A stretch of 64,000 nucleotides of DNA from Phascolarctobacterium succinatutens CAG:287 (GCF_000434895.1 NZ_FR892793.1:1-64000); one strand, 5' to 3'. Positions 54,302-63,684 are shown, numbered from the stretch's first letter. Numbers and translations: made by a program. The notes: generated from the letters alone by a model not told the origin.

Positions 54302-54841
54302 TTAGAAGTTATCCATATGTACTTCAAAGAAACCTTGCGGATGAGCGCAGACAGGGCAAACTTCCGGAGCGCTGGGGCCGACTACAATATGACCACAGTT
54401 GCGGCATTCCCAAATGGTCAGGCCGCTGTCTTTGCTGAAAACCTTCATTTCTTCGATGTTTTGTAAGAGTTTACGATAGCGTTCTTCATGACGTTTTTCG
54501 ATAGCTGCAACACCGCGCATTTTTGCTGCGATTTCAGGGAAACCTTCTTCCTCAGCTTCTTGTGCCATTTTTACATACATATCGGTCCATTCATGGTTTT
54601 CGCCTTCAGCTGCTGCTAAAAGGTTAGCTGCAGTATCGCCTAACTGGTCTAATTCCTTGAACCACATATAAGCGTGAGCTTTTTCATTATTAGCGGTTTT
54701 CTCAAATAATTCAGCGATTTGATCATAGCCTGCTTTGCGGGCTACAATACCAAACCAGGTGTATTTGTTGCGTGCCATGGATTCGCCAGCAAATGCCTCC
54801 AACAGGTTCTTTTCGGTTTTGGTGCCTTTTAATGATTTCAT
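54302..54841 (-). CDS. Rubrerythrin
   Basis: 179 aa from the ATG at 54841 (TAAGGAGG upstream); an earlier in-frame start lacks a site. The N-terminal four-helix ferritin-like domain holds the diiron-binding Glu residues ([40 protein letters not shown]), and the C-terminal rubredoxin domain has CRNCGH and CPVCAH. It reduces hydrogen peroxide using electrons from rubredoxin-type carriers and protects anaerobes from oxygen. It is a single gene on the minus strand. Confidence 0.95.
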   Translation of the reverse strand: MKSLKGTKTEKNLLEAFAGESMARNKYTWFGIVARKAGYDQIAELFEKTANNEKAHAYMWFKELDQLGDTAANLLAAAEGENHEWTDMYVKMAQEAEEEGFPEIAAKMRGVAAIEKRHEERYRKLLQNIEEMKVFSKDSGLTIWECRNCGHIVVGPSAPEVCPVCAHPQGFFEVHMDNF

Positions 54842-55037
54842 ATTATTCCTCCTTACTTCTGGCAAACTTATTTTAGAGCGGTATAAAAATATTGTTTCGC
54901 TTTATATCTGCCTGTTTATATTCTATCATATAGAGTCAGTGTTAACAATGTATATATAAAGAAAATATTAATCATGCTTAAAAAGGTTTTGCTGACAACT
55001 GGTAAAATTATTACTCATTCAGAACGAGTATAATAAA

Positions 55038-55078
55038 AGAGCATCAGTTGCTACAATTATTGTCGCAACTGATGCTTT
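55038..55078 (-). terminator. Terminator of mnmA
   Basis: GCATCAGTTGC (55041-55051) pairs perfectly with GCAACTGATGC (55065-55075). On the minus strand the arm is followed by a T-run. Confidence 0.8.
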
Positions 55079-55092
55079 TAATTTGCAGGGTA

Positions 55093-56166
55093 TTATACGA
55101 TTGTGCCGCCGCCGACAACTACGTCACCGTCATACATAACAACGGACTGGCCTTTGGTGATAGCGCGCTGAGGCTCGTCGAAAACGAGCTGCAGCGTATC
55201 TGCGTCAGGCTGGGTAACGGTTGCCCATTGCTCCTGCTGATGGTAACGGATGCGTGCTTTCACGCGGCGCGGTTCGGTGATAGCGTCGCAGTCGATAAGG
55301 TTGATGTTCTTGGCTGTAACGTTTTTGGTAAACAGTCCCTCGTTTGTTGTGAGGATAACAGCATTGTTCTTGGTGTCAATCTCTTTAACGTACATAGGCT
55401 GCGGCAGTGCCAGACCAAGGCCTTTGCGCTGGCCTACGGTGTAATGGATAATACCCTTGTGTCTGCCAAGCACGTTGCCTGCTTCGTCTACAAAGTTGCC
55501 GGGCTTAAATTTTCTGCCCAGGCGTGCTTCGATAAAATCAGCGTAGGTGCCGGTCTGGATAAAGCAGATATCCTGACTGTCATGCTTTTGAGCGTTGACG
55601 AAGCCATGCTTTTCGGCAATTTCGCGTACCTGTGTCTTATGCAGACCTCCGAGAGGGAACATAGCGTGTGCTAGCTGCTCCTGTGTGAGCGAATAAAGCA
55701 CATAGCTCTGGTCCTTCAGAGGGTCAACTGCCTTGCGCAGCAGATAGCGGCCTTTGGCTTCATCATAGCTGATTTGCGCATAGTGGCCGGTGACAACGTA
55801 ATCACAGCCAAGCTCCTGTGCGCGTACGAAGAGCTGGTCGAATTTCAGATAGCGGTTACAGTCAATGCAGGGGTTAGGCGTTCTGCCGTTAACGTAGGCG
55901 TCTACGAAACGGTCGATAACGTCGCGCTCGAAGCGGTCAGCAAAGTTGAAAACGTAATAAGGCATACCAAGGCTGGTTGCTACGCTGCGGGCATCTGCTA
56001 CATCATCAATGGAGCAGCAGCTGTTGGCTTTGGAAACACCGATATCCTCGTTGGCAAAAAGCTTCATGGTTACACCGGTGCATTCGTAGCCCTGCTCCAG
56101 CATCATCAATGCGGAAACGCTGGAATCAACGCCGCCGCTCATAGCGATTAGTGCTTTCTTGTTCAT
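55093..56166 (-). CDS. mnmA: tRNA-uridine 2-sulfurtransferase
   Basis: 357 aa. It adenylates U34 of tRNA-Lys, -Glu and -Gln and transfers sulfur from a cysteine desulfurase. The P-loop is AMSGGVDSSVSA; the catalytic pair of cysteines is visible in NPCIDCN and DSQDICF. The central region VVTGHYAQ and the C-terminal QSVVMYDGDVVVGGGTI are typical. It is the third gene of nifS-hydE-mnmA; the hydE end overlaps its start by four bases. The desulfurase needed as sulfur donor is encoded two genes upstream. Confidence 0.95.
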   Translation of the reverse strand: MNKKALIAMSGGVDSSVSALMMLEQGYECTGVTMKLFANEDIGVSKANSCCSIDDVADARSVATSLGMPYYVFNFADRFERDVIDRFVDAYVNGRTPNPCIDCNRYLKFDQLFVRAQELGCDYVVTGHYAQISYDEAKGRYLLRKAVDPLKDQSYVLYSLTQEQLAHAMFPLGGLHKTQVREIAEKHGFVNAQKHDSQDICFIQTGTYADFIEARLGRKFKPGNFVDEAGNVLGRHKGIIHYTVGQRKGLGLALPQPMYVKEIDTKNNAVILTTNEGLFTKNVTAKNINLIDCDAITEPRRVKARIRYHQQEQWATVTQPDADTLQLVFDEPQRAITKGQSVVMYDGDVVVGGGTIV

Positions 56167-57242
56167 AATTTTTCTCCTTCTGGTTTATCTAAAGTGCGGC
56201 GTACATCGCCTCTGTCGGTTACAATGTTATAGCCTGCCGTTTTTACGCGTGCTTCCAGACAGCCACGGCATTGGGCTGCCTCCTCGCCGGTGCAGATTTT
56301 GTTGGCGTACAGCTCGTATTTTTTGCGTACTCCTACAGGCGAAAGGTTAGGCATTACGACGTTGCCGCCGGCCTGCAGCCCCAGCTCGCGTCCGTTGGGA
56401 TGGATGGTGCCGAGCGCTGTTGTCGAAGGCAGCAGTGCGTAAGGGAAGAGCAGTCGCAGGATAGACAGCAGGCGCAACGTCTGCTCTAAAGTACCGCTTG
56501 CCATATCCTTAAACGGTGTGTGTTCATGCGTAATGTAAGGACCTATGCCTATCATATCAGGCTGCAGCTTTTGCAGAAAGCGCAGGTCGCTGACAAGGTT
56601 TTGTGGCGTCTGGTAGGGGGAGCCTACCATGAAGCCGGAACCAACCTGATAACCGATTTCCTTGAGGTCAAACAGGCAGCGCTTGCGGTTTTCCAGGCTC
56701 ATGCAGTCGGGATGTAGCTTGGCGTAATGCTCCGCATCCGCTGTTTCGTGGCGCAGCAGATAACGGTTGGCGCCTGCATCGAAGTAGGCCTGATAGCTGG
56801 CTCGGCTTTTTTCGCCGATGGACAGCGTAATGGCGCAGTCCGGATGCTGCTTGCGGATAGCGCTGACGATAGCGCAGATTTTGTCATCCGTATAATACGC
56901 ATCCTCGCCACCCTGCAGCACGAAGGTGCGGAAGCCGAGCCTATAGCCTTCGGCGCAGCAGGCCAGGATTTTCTCCTGCGTCAGGCGGTAGCGTTCCGCA
57001 AGGCTGTTGCCGGCGCGGATACCGCAGTAGTAGCAGTTGTTTTTGCAGTAATTGGTGAATTCAATCAGACCACGGATATAGACCTTGTCGCCGTAATATT
57101 GACGGCGGAGTTTATCTGCTTCGCAGGCGAGCAGCTTGTTGATGTCAGGTTCAGTACTTGTTATCAGCGTCAACAGCTCTGCGTCGCTCAGGTCATGCTC
57201 ACAGGCGAGCTTTTTTATTAAATTGGCAGCTGTTGACAGCAT
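56163..57242 (-). CDS. hydE: HydE-type radical SAM enzyme ([FeFe]-hydrogenase maturase family)
   Basis: 359 aa. Radical SAM ligands are Cys66, Cys70 and Cys73 in TNYCKNNCYYCGIR. The opening YIRGLIEFTNYC and the sequences GLRTFVLQGGEDAYYTD-like (here FRTFVLQGGEDAYYTDD) are characteristic of HydE, which helps build the H-cluster from an iron-cysteine complex. HydF and HydG are not in the window. The gene sits between nifS and mnmA with four-base overlaps on one side, suggesting a shared sulfur-supply theme. A related BioB/ThiH-like function remains possible. Confidence 0.85.
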   Translation of the reverse strand: MLSTAANLIKKLACEHDLSDAELLTLITSTEPDINKLLACEADKLRRQYYGDKVYIRGLIEFTNYCKNNCYYCGIRAGNSLAERYRLTQEKILACCAEGYRLGFRTFVLQGGEDAYYTDDKICAIVSAIRKQHPDCAITLSIGEKSRASYQAYFDAGANRYLLRHETADAEHYAKLHPDCMSLENRKRCLFDLKEIGYQVGSGFMVGSPYQTPQNLVSDLRFLQKLQPDMIGIGPYITHEHTPFKDMASGTLEQTLRLLSILRLLFPYALLPSTTALGTIHPNGRELGLQAGGNVVMPNLSPVGVRKKYELYANKICTGEEAAQCRGCLEARVKTAGYNIVTDRGDVRRTLDKPEGEKL

Positions 57243-57246
57243 AATT

Positions 57247-58389
57247 TTACCTCCGTAAGCGGTTTACAGCTTCTGTAACCTTAGTTATAATTGTTTGGAC
57301 TTCGTCCATAGTATTGTATTCGCACAGCGAAAAGCGCAGAGCGCTTTGTGCTGTTTCGTGGCTCAGGCCGAGGGCGAGCAGTACATGGCTGGGTTCGAGC
57401 GAGCCTGCGGAGCAGGCAGAGCCGGACGAGCAGCAGATACCTTCGTTGGAAAGCAGCGAAAGCAGTATTTCGCCGTTTACTCCCTGAAAGCTGTAGTTGA
57501 CAGTACCGGGCAGGCAATGCTCACGGCTGCCGTTGAAGCTGGCGCTGTCAATTTTATCTAAGCCGTTGCGCAGAGCATCGCGCAGGGCTGTGATATAAGC
57601 AGTGTTTGCCTGCATATGCTCCTGTGCATCTTTAAGCGCTGCGGCAAGACCGATGATACCGGGAAGGTTTTCGGTACCGGCACGCTTGCCGCGCTCCTGA
57701 CCGCCGCCGCGGATAAGACTTGTAAGCTGAATATTGCTCTTGGCGAATAAAAGGCCGATGCCCTTCGGTCCATGGAATTTGTGCGCGGAAAGCGAAAGCA
57801 TATCGATGTTATCGCGCTGTACGTCAATAGTAAGATGTCCTGCGGCCTGCACGGCGTCAGTATGGAAAAGCACGCCGTGCTTGCGGCAGAGCGCTCCGAT
57901 TTCACGTATAGGCTGGATGGCACCTGTTTCGTTGTTGGCGTACATGACGGAAACAAGACAGGTGGTATCTGTAATAGCTTCTGCTACCTGCGTAGCGGTG
58001 ACGATGCCGTCAGCCTGCGGACGCAGCAGCGTCACTGTAAAGCCTTGTGCTTCCAACGCTTCAAGCGTATGCAAAATAGCGTGATGCTCCATAGCAGTGC
58101 TGACGATATGGCATTTGCCCTGCTTTTTGCCAATAGCTGCGGCGCTGATAAGCGCCTGGTTATCGGCTTCGCTGCCGCCGGAGGTAAAGAAAACTTCCTT
58201 CGGCGCACAGTTAAGTACCTGTGCCACCTGCTGCCGTGCGCTAAACAAAGCTGCTGCACTGCGCTGACCTAAAAGGTGCACGCTGGAAGCATTGGCATAT
58301 ATTTCCTGAAGATAGGGCAGCATTGCCTTGACGGCAACGTCACTCATTTTAGTTGTAGCTGCATTATCTGCATAGATAAATTGCTTCAT
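57247..58389 (-). CDS. Cysteine desulfurase (NifS/IscS class)
   Basis: 380 aa. It removes sulfur from cysteine using PLP and passes a persulfide on to acceptors such as MnmA or Fe-S scaffolds. The N terminus is IYADNAATTKMS; the PLP Lys204 lies in SLSAHKFHGPKG; the catalytic loop CCSSGSACSAGS holds Cys326. It is the first gene of nifS-hydE-mnmA. iscU is not beside it. Divergent from cysK, which would supply its cysteine substrate. Confidence 0.93.
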   Translation of the reverse strand: MKQFIYADNAATTKMSDVAVKAMLPYLQEIYANASSVHLLGQRSAAALFSARQQVAQVLNCAPKEVFFTSGGSEADNQALISAAAIGKKQGKCHIVSTAMEHHAILHTLEALEAQGFTVTLLRPQADGIVTATQVAEAITDTTCLVSVMYANNETGAIQPIREIGALCRKHGVLFHTDAVQAAGHLTIDVQRDNIDMLSLSAHKFHGPKGIGLLFAKSNIQLTSLIRGGGQERGKRAGTENLPGIIGLAAALKDAQEHMQANTAYITALRDALRNGLDKIDSASFNGSREHCLPGTVNYSFQGVNGEILLSLLSNEGICCSSGSACSAGSLEPSHVLLALGLSHETAQSALRFSLCEYNTMDEVQTIITKVTEAVNRLRR

Positions 58390-58588
58390 AATAGTAAAAC
58401 ATTCTCCTTCAATAGCGGAAATCCTGCTTTTACTTTTATATTATACGCTTACCGACGTGAGATTTACAGAGTCATCATCTTTTTGCGGCGTATTTTGAGT
58501 AAAATTCAATTCCTACTGTCTTAATATGTTTCATATGGTACAGTACGACTGCTTTTTTGTCAAGCGAAGAAAATTTTAATTCTTTTTG

Positions 58589-58616
58589 TTGACAGGCCAA
58601 AAAAAATCAGTATAAT
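58589..58616 (+). promoter_or_regulatory. Likely promoter of cysK, with long leader
   Basis: TTGACA (58589-58594), 16-nt spacer, TATAAT (58611-58616). About 165 bases separate the start from cysK; AATC-N6-GATT (58627-58640) lies just after the start and could be a regulatory site. A second weak promoter-like pair, TTGACT and TATAAA (58710-58736), is nearer to the gene. No T-box features are seen. The rest of 58390-58791 is AT-rich without genes. Confidence 0.6.
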
Positions 58617-58791
58617 AATACCTATAAATCAACTATGATTACTAGAGATTACAAAACAGAGAAAATGAGGGATTTTGCCGATGAGGAGCTTACATTTTAA
58701 TACGCGATGTTGACTTTGGTTATTTGTTGATATAAAGAAAAAATCGAACGAAGAAAATTACTGATATAGAAAGATAAAGGAGCGATTTATT

Positions 58792-59721
58792 ATGGCAATT
58801 TATACTAGCATTACTGATTTGATTGGTGGCACTCCGCTGCTGGAGCTGAAAAACTACGAAGCTGAAAACAAGCTGGAAGCAAAGATTCTGGGCAAGCTGG
58901 AATATTTCAATCCCGCCGGCAGCGTCAAAGATAGAATTGCCAAAGCAATGATTGATGATGCAGAGGCTAAGGGTGTTCTTAAGCCGGGGGCTACTATTAT
59001 TGAACCCACCAGCGGCAATACCGGTATCGGTCTGGCATCCGTAGCTGCTGCCCGCGGCTACAAAATTATTTTGACTATGCCTGAAACCATGAGCGTTGAA
59101 CGTCGTAATCTGCTGAAGGCTTATGGCGCACAGCTGGTACTGACTGACGGCGCTAAGGGCATGAAAGGTGCTATTGCCAAAGCTCAGGAGCTGGCGGAAA
59201 GCACTCCAAACAGCTTTATTCCCAGCCAGTTCACCAATCCCGCTAACCCTGCAACCCACAGAGCATCTACTGGTCCGGAAATCTGGCAGGATACCGAAGG
59301 CAAGGTTGATATCTTTGTTGCCGGCGTAGGTACCGGCGGTACTGTTTCCGGTGTAGGCGAATACCTGAAATCCCAAAATCCCAATGTGAAGGTTGTTGCT
59401 GTAGAGCCTGCTGGTTCCCCAGTGCTTTCTAAGGGCGTTGCCGGTCCGCATAAAATTCAGGGCATTGGCGCAGGCTTTGTGCCGGATACCCTGGATACCA
59501 AGGTTTATGATGAAATTATTGCTGTTGAAAACGAGGATGCCTTTAGAACTGGTCGCGCTATTGCCCATAAGGAAGGCGTGCTGGTAGGTATTTCCTCCGG
59601 TGCTGCCGTATATGCGGCAACTGTGCTGGCAAAACGTCCGGAAAACAAGGGCAAGGTTATCGTAGCGTTGTTGCCTGATACCGGCGAGCGTTATCTCTCC
59701 ACTCCGTTATTTGCTGAATAA
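58792..59721 (+). CDS. cysK: Cysteine synthase (O-acetylserine sulfhydrylase)
   Basis: 309 aa PLP enzyme making cysteine from O-acetylserine and sulfide. The PLP Lys46 is in [11 protein letters not shown]; the substrate loop is [23 protein letters not shown] binds the cofactor phosphate; ISSGAAV lies near the end. Codon use is optimised, pointing to high expression. It precedes an IscR-type regulator on the opposite strand. It links to sulfite reductase in sulfur assimilation. Confidence 0.96.
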   Translation: MAIYTSITDLIGGTPLLELKNYEAENKLEAKILGKLEYFNPAGSVKDRIAKAMIDDAEAKGVLKPGATIIEPTSGNTGIGLASVAAARGYKIILTMPETMSVERRNLLKAYGAQLVLTDGAKGMKGAIAKAQELAESTPNSFIPSQFTNPANPATHRASTGPEIWQDTEGKVDIFVAGVGTGGTVSGVGEYLKSQNPNVKVVAVEPAGSPVLSKGVAGPHKIQGIGAGFVPDTLDTKVYDEIIAVENEDAFRTGRAIAHKEGVLVGISSGAAVYAATVLAKRPENKGKVIVALLPDTGERYLSTPLFAE

Positions 59722-59760
59722 GCAGATAAAATACATATCACATCCCATTTCCTAACCAAA

Positions 59761-59793
59761 AGAAAGCAGTCCGCGCGGACTGCTTTCTTTTAT
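59761..59793 (+). terminator. Terminator of cysK
   Basis: AGAAAGCAGTCCG (59761-59773) pairs perfectly with CGGACTGCTTTCT (59776-59788), then T-rich sequence. Confidence 0.88.
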
Positions 59794-59802
59794 TTGGAGA
59801 GG

Positions 59803-59832
59803 AAAAAACCGCCGGCTTTATGAAACCGGCGG
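59803..59832 (-). terminator. Terminator of the IscR-type gene
   Basis: On the minus strand CCGCCGG (complement of 59826-59832) and CCGGCGG (complement of 59809-59815) form a stem followed by six T. Confidence 0.8.
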
Positions 59833-59872
59833 GTGGGGGCAAATAGAAGAAATTTTTAATGTGCCCGCCGTT

Positions 59873-60310
59873 TCAAATGGAATAATTATCAATGCTGCGC
59901 GCTTTGTAATTGTCAAGAATATCCTGCAGAGTGATGTTATCCAGGTAATCCGCAATAACCTTGTTCAGTCCCTGCCACAGCGGTAAGGTAATGCATTCGT
60001 TGCGGCGCTCGCAGCCTACAGGGTTAAAGTCCAGACAGGCTACCGGTGTAAGGTTGCCTTCTGTCAGGCGCAGAATGCTGCCGACAGTATACTCACGCGG
60101 TGCGTTTACCAGACGGTAACCGCCCTGAAAGCCACGGTTGGCCTGCAGGAAGTTTGATTTATTCAGAATAGGAACAATCTGCTCCAGATATTTTTTGGAA
60201 ATATTTTGTCTTGCCGCAATGTCCTTGAGGGCAACAAAGCCATCCTGCTGATGCTCTGCCAGATCCAGCATCATGCGCAGGGCATAGCGTCCTTTTGTTG
60301 ATATTTTCAT
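59873..60310 (-). CDS. Rrf2-family regulator, IscR-like
   Basis: 145 aa. The N-terminal winged helix begins MKISTKGRYALRMMLDLA and includes QNISKKYLEQIVPILNKS. Three cysteines (92, 100 and 106 in ACLDFNPVGCERRNEC) match the 2Fe-2S ligand set of IscR (92, 98, 104 in E. coli), pointing to a cluster-sensing regulator rather than CymR. It is encoded convergently with cysK and close to nifS, which suggests control of sulfur/Fe-S genes, an inference from position. Confidence 0.88.
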   Translation of the reverse strand: MKISTKGRYALRMMLDLAEHQQDGFVALKDIAARQNISKKYLEQIVPILNKSNFLQANRGFQGGYRLVNAPREYTVGSILRLTEGNLTPVACLDFNPVGCERRNECITLPLWQGLNKVIADYLDNITLQDILDNYKARSIDNYSI

Positions 60311-60465
60311 TGATTCTCCACCTTTGAGTTAAACTCGGTAATTATCTGTAAACCTACTTAAATTATATGCTATTATGGATAATAAGTCAAATCGAGAAGG
60401 TTTGGTTAGCAGAATAATAAGCAGAAGACGGAAGAGTTTATGGATAGGCAGATTTTTATAAAGGG

Positions 60466-60567
60466 TATGCACAGCTTTTATCCACCAATCCACAAAAGTT
60501 ATGCACATTGTGGATAACTTTTGTGAAAAACTGGGGATAAGTGGAAAATTATCGGGATAAATCCACC
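60466..60567. other. Cluster of DnaA-box-like sequences
   Basis: Within about 100 bp: GTATGCACA (60465-60473), TTATCCACC (60478-60486), TTATGCACA (60499-60507, consensus TTATNCACA), TGTGGATAA (60509-60517, complement of TTATCCACA), TGGGGATAA (60532-60540), TCGGGATAA (60552-60560) and AAATCCACC (60559-60567). An AT-rich tract follows (60576-60660). This is denser than chance and resembles a replication origin or DnaA-binding locus. Confidence 0.6.
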
Positions 60568-60615
60568 GGGAGAAGTGAATAACATAGTATTAAAAAAATC
60601 ATTTTTACATAGTAC

Positions 60616-60644
60616 TTGTAAGTTATCTCAAATAGTGCTATAAT
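60616..60644 (+). promoter_or_regulatory. Promoter of the ECF-type gene
   Basis: TTGTAA (60616-60621), 17-nt spacer, TATAAT (60639-60644), about 30 bases before the gene. Confidence 0.7.
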
Positions 60645-60674
60645 CACTAGCTAATACTTGATTGGGAGGAAATA

Positions 60675-61235
60675 GTGTTGGAACATAAAAATATTTATCA
60701 ACTTGTTCTCGCCGGTGTACTGTGCGCTATAGGCTTGGTTGTACCTATGGTTATGCCGAAGGTGATTATCGGACCGATGTCCTTTACTTTGGGTGCGCAT
60801 GTGGCAATCTTTTTGGCAATGTTTATTTCGCCTAAGGTGGCAGCTGCTGTCTGCCTTGGTACAACGATGGGCTTTTTCGTAACCACACCCCTGATTATCG
60901 CTGCGCGTTCAGCAACCCATATCATTTTCGCTCTGGTCGGTGCATTAATTATTAGGCGCTATCCGAATATTATGGAGAGCTTTGTGGCCGGTATCGGTCT
61001 GAATCTGGGGCTTGCCGTATTGCATGCTCTGGGTGAGGTGCTTGTGGTAGCGCCTTTCTTCTTCAGCGGTTATATGTTTACGCCGGAGCAGCTGTCCAAT
61101 GGCTTTATAATGAGCGTTATCGTGCTGGTGGGTGCGGGTACCGTTTTGCATTCGGTTATGGATTGCAGTATTTCCGTGCTGCTGTGGAAATTTGTCAGAG
61201 CGGCAGTACCTTCTATTAAACTGATTCGTGGCTAA
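60675..61235 (+). CDS. ECF transporter S-component-like membrane protein (possibly NiaX-type)
   Basis: 186 aa with six predicted helices. GGGAGG upstream fits either the GTG at 60675 or the TTG at 60678. The opening YQLVLAGVLCAIGLVVPMV, then MSFTLGAHVAIFLAMFISP and AARSATHIIFALVGALI look like ECF S components that bind a vitamin and dock on an EcfT-AA' module; NiaX (niacin) is the closest I recall, but with low certainty. No ECF energising genes are adjacent. DnaA-like boxes lie just before its promoter. Confidence 0.7.
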   Translation: MLEHKNIYQLVLAGVLCAIGLVVPMVMPKVIIGPMSFTLGAHVAIFLAMFISPKVAAAVCLGTTMGFFVTTPLIIAARSATHIIFALVGALIIRRYPNIMESFVAGIGLNLGLAVLHALGEVLVVAPFFFSGYMFTPEQLSNGFIMSVIVLVGAGTVLHSVMDCSISVLLWKFVRAAVPSIKLIRG

Positions 61236-61262
61236 GATGAGATTTTAAAATTTAAAAACTAA

Positions 61263-61322
61263 AAGCGTGCAGGCTTGCAGCTGACGAATGTCAGCTTGTG
61301 CAAGCCTGCACGCTTATTTTTT
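61263..61322. terminator. Large bidirectional terminator between the ECF-type gene and hemL
   Basis: AAGCGTGCAGGCTTGCA (61263-61279) pairs with the opposite arm ending GCCTGCACGCTT at 61315; an inner GCTGAC/GTCAGC stem caps it. T-runs lie on both outer sides. Confidence 0.88.
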
Positions 61323-61338
61323 TATAATGCTTTAACTG

Positions 61339-62668
61339 TTATTTTCTTGCTTTGGCAACCTCAGCGAAGGCAACTTCTGCTGCGTCGATAGTCTTTTGTA
61401 AATCTTCGGGACTATGAGCAACGGAAACAAAGTTTGTTTCAAACTGAGACGGCGGCAGGTAAATGCCCTGCTCCAGCATGGAGTGGAAGTAGATTTTGAA
61501 TGCTTCCAGATCGCTGGCTGCAGCACTGTCAAAATCAGTTACCGGTTTATCGCTGAAGAAAACGGTGAACATGCTGCCGAGGCGATGAATTTGTACAGGT
61601 ACACCGGCCTTAGCCGCTGCCTTTTCCAAGCCACCGGTCAGAATAGCGCAAAGGCTTTCTGCGCGGTTGCAGACGTCGTTCTGCTCCATGTAGGTGAGCG
61701 CGGCAATACCTGCAGCCATAGCCAGCGGGTTACCGCTTAAGGTACCGGCCTGATACATCGGGCCAGCCGGGGAAACCATCTGCATGATTTCGCGCTTGCC
61801 GCCGTAAGCAGCAACAGGCAGACCGCCGCCGATTACCTTGCCGAGGCAGGTGATATCGGGATCGATGTCATAGAGGGACTGGCTGCCGCCCTGAGCGCTG
61901 CGGAAGCCGCTCATAACCTCATCACAGATGAGGAGAGCACCATACTTTTTAGTGATCGCACGCACGCCTTCCAGGAAGCCTTCGTGCGGAAGTACAAGGC
62001 CCATGTTGCCCGGAGTAGGCTCCATGATAACGCAGGCGATTTCTTCGCCGCGTTCGGCAAAAACCTTTTCCAGAGCAGGCAGGTCGTTGAACGGTACAGT
62101 AATAGTGGTTGCTGCTACTGCCTTGGGTACGCCCGGGCTGTCAGGTACGCCGAAGGTAGCACCACCGCTGCCTGCCTTAACAAGCAGGCTGTCATGGTGA
62201 CCATGGTAGCAGCCGATGAATTTGATGATGCAGTCACGGCCGGTGTAGGCGCGTGCTAAGCGCAGAGCGCTCATGGTTGCTTCGGTACCGCTGTTGACCA
62301 TGCGGACCATATCCATGGACGGAACAAGGTGGCAGATTAATTTTGCCAGCTCGGTTTCGGCAATGGTCGGAGCGCCGTAGGAGGTGCCCTTTTCAGCTGC
62401 AGCCTTGATAGCGTCGGTTACGCAGTCGGGTACATGGCCCATGAGCAGCGGACCGTAGGACATAACGTAGTCGATGTATTCGTTGCCGTCGATGTCATAG
62501 ATTTTGCTGCCCTTGCCGCCGGAAATGAACGGCGGGGTAACCCCGCCGCACGAACTCACCGGCCGTACCCCCGCCGACACTGCGGAAGGAGCGCACGGGG
62601 CTGTTTACGCCGCCAGGGATATATTGGCGTGCTTCCTCAAAAGCAGCCTGAGATTTTGTATGTTCCAT
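61339..62668 (-). pseudogene. hemL: hemL (glutamate-1-semialdehyde 2,1-aminomutase), frame broken by a 28-nt insertion
   Basis: The true start is ATG at 62668, reading [20 protein letters not shown] and then [11 protein letters not shown], the HemL N terminus. An extra 28 bases (about 62542-62569) follow the GGCGGGG stretch and shift the frame. The rest, from [16 protein letters not shown] in the other frame, runs to 61339 with PLP-Lys region CLGKVIGGGLPV and AGTLSGNPLA. Deleting the 28 bases gives a normal protein. The inserted copy is a degraded version of the sequence that follows it, next to the hairpin CGGCGGGG-TTA-CCCCGCCG. The function, making 5-aminolevulinate, would be lost if the lesion is real. 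Confidence 0.88.
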
Positions 62669-62680
62669 TGTTATATCTCC

Positions 62681-63670
62681 TTATTTGCCTTGCAGCCATT
62701 TTGCTACATCAAGCGCATGGTAGGTAATAATCATTTTGGCACCGGCACGCTTGAAGCCCAGCATGGTTTCCATAACGATACGTTTTTCGTCAATCCAGCC
62801 TTTTTCGGCTGCAGCTTTAACCATAGCGTATTCGCCGCTGACATTATAAACACACAGCGGACGGTTGAAGGTTTCGTGTACACGTTGTACAACGTCGAGG
62901 AAGGCCAGAGCCGGTTTAACCATGACGATGTCTGCGCCTTCTTCAATATCCAGAGCAACCTCGCGCAGAGCCTCGTCACTGTTGGCGGGGTCCATCTGGT
63001 AGCCTTTGCGGTCGCCTGCGGACGGAGCAGAGTCTGCTGCGGCGCGGAAGGGACCGTAATATGCGGAAGCAAATTTTGCGGAATAAGCCATGATAGGAAT
63101 ATGGTTGAAGTCAGCTGCATCCAGTGCTTCGCGGATAGCCTTAACATAACCGTCCATCATGTTGGAAGGAGCAATCATGTCAGCACCGGCCTGAGCATGG
63201 GAAACAGCAACCTTAGCCAGCAGCGGCAAGGTTTCATCGTTGTTGACGGTGCAGCCGTTTTGCAGCACGCCGCAATGACCATGCTCGGTGTATTCGCACA
63301 GGCAGACGTCGGTAATGATAACCAGCTCAGGATATTTTGCTTTAATCAGCTTGCAGGCCTGCTGTACAGGCTCGTTCATATCCCAGCCGCTGCTGCCGAC
63401 AGCATCCTTGTAGGACGGTACGCCGAAGAGCAGGACAGCGGGAATACCCAGCTCTACAACTTCGTCAACACATTCCATAACGCGGTCGAGGGACCAGTGG
63501 TAGTTGCCGGGCAGAGATTCGATTTCATGTTTAACGTTTTCGCTAGGAACGACGAAAAGCGGATAGATTAAGTCCTTTACGGAAACCTCGGTTTCACGGA
63601 TCATTGCACGCAGATTTTCAGTAGCGCGTGTGCGGCGCGGACGGTATACAGGAAAACCGGTAATACTCAT
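62681..63670 (-). CDS. hemB: Delta-aminolevulinic acid dehydratase (porphobilinogen synthase)
   Basis: 329 aa. It condenses two 5-aminolevulinate molecules to porphobilinogen. Active-site lysines are in [14 protein letters not shown] and VMVKPALAF; the zinc-type cysteines are in [14 protein letters not shown], so this is a zinc-dependent enzyme. The N terminus has [17 protein letters not shown] and YPLFVVP. It lies between hemD and hemL on one strand, the C5 pathway order, and starts 15 bases after hemD. It ends 13 bases before the hemL start. Confidence 0.97.
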   Translation of the reverse strand: MSITGFPVYRPRRTRATENLRAMIRETEVSVKDLIYPLFVVPSENVKHEIESLPGNYHWSLDRVMECVDEVVELGIPAVLLFGVPSYKDAVGSSGWDMNEPVQQACKLIKAKYPELVIITDVCLCEYTEHGHCGVLQNGCTVNNDETLPLLAKVAVSHAQAGADMIAPSNMMDGYVKAIREALDAADFNHIPIMAYSAKFASAYYGPFRAAADSAPSAGDRKGYQMDPANSDEALREVALDIEEGADIVMVKPALAFLDVVQRVHETFNRPLCVYNVSGEYAMVKAAAEKGWIDEKRIVMETMLGFKRAGAKMIITYHALDVAKWLQGK

Positions 63671-63684
63671 CTTGATACACTTCC

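Noticed and set aside
58665..58700. Short leader peptide before cysK (MRDFADEELTF)
   Set aside because: Only 11 codons, weak ribosome-binding context and no cysteine codons, so no attenuation role can be supported.
58390..58791. T-box or cysteine riboswitch before cysK
   Set aside because: No TGGNACC-type T-box sequence or strong terminator was visible in the leader.
61339..62580. hemL starting at 62580 as a shortened but intact gene
   Set aside because: The conserved HemL N terminus is present upstream in another frame up to 62668, so the short start is a product of the frame break.
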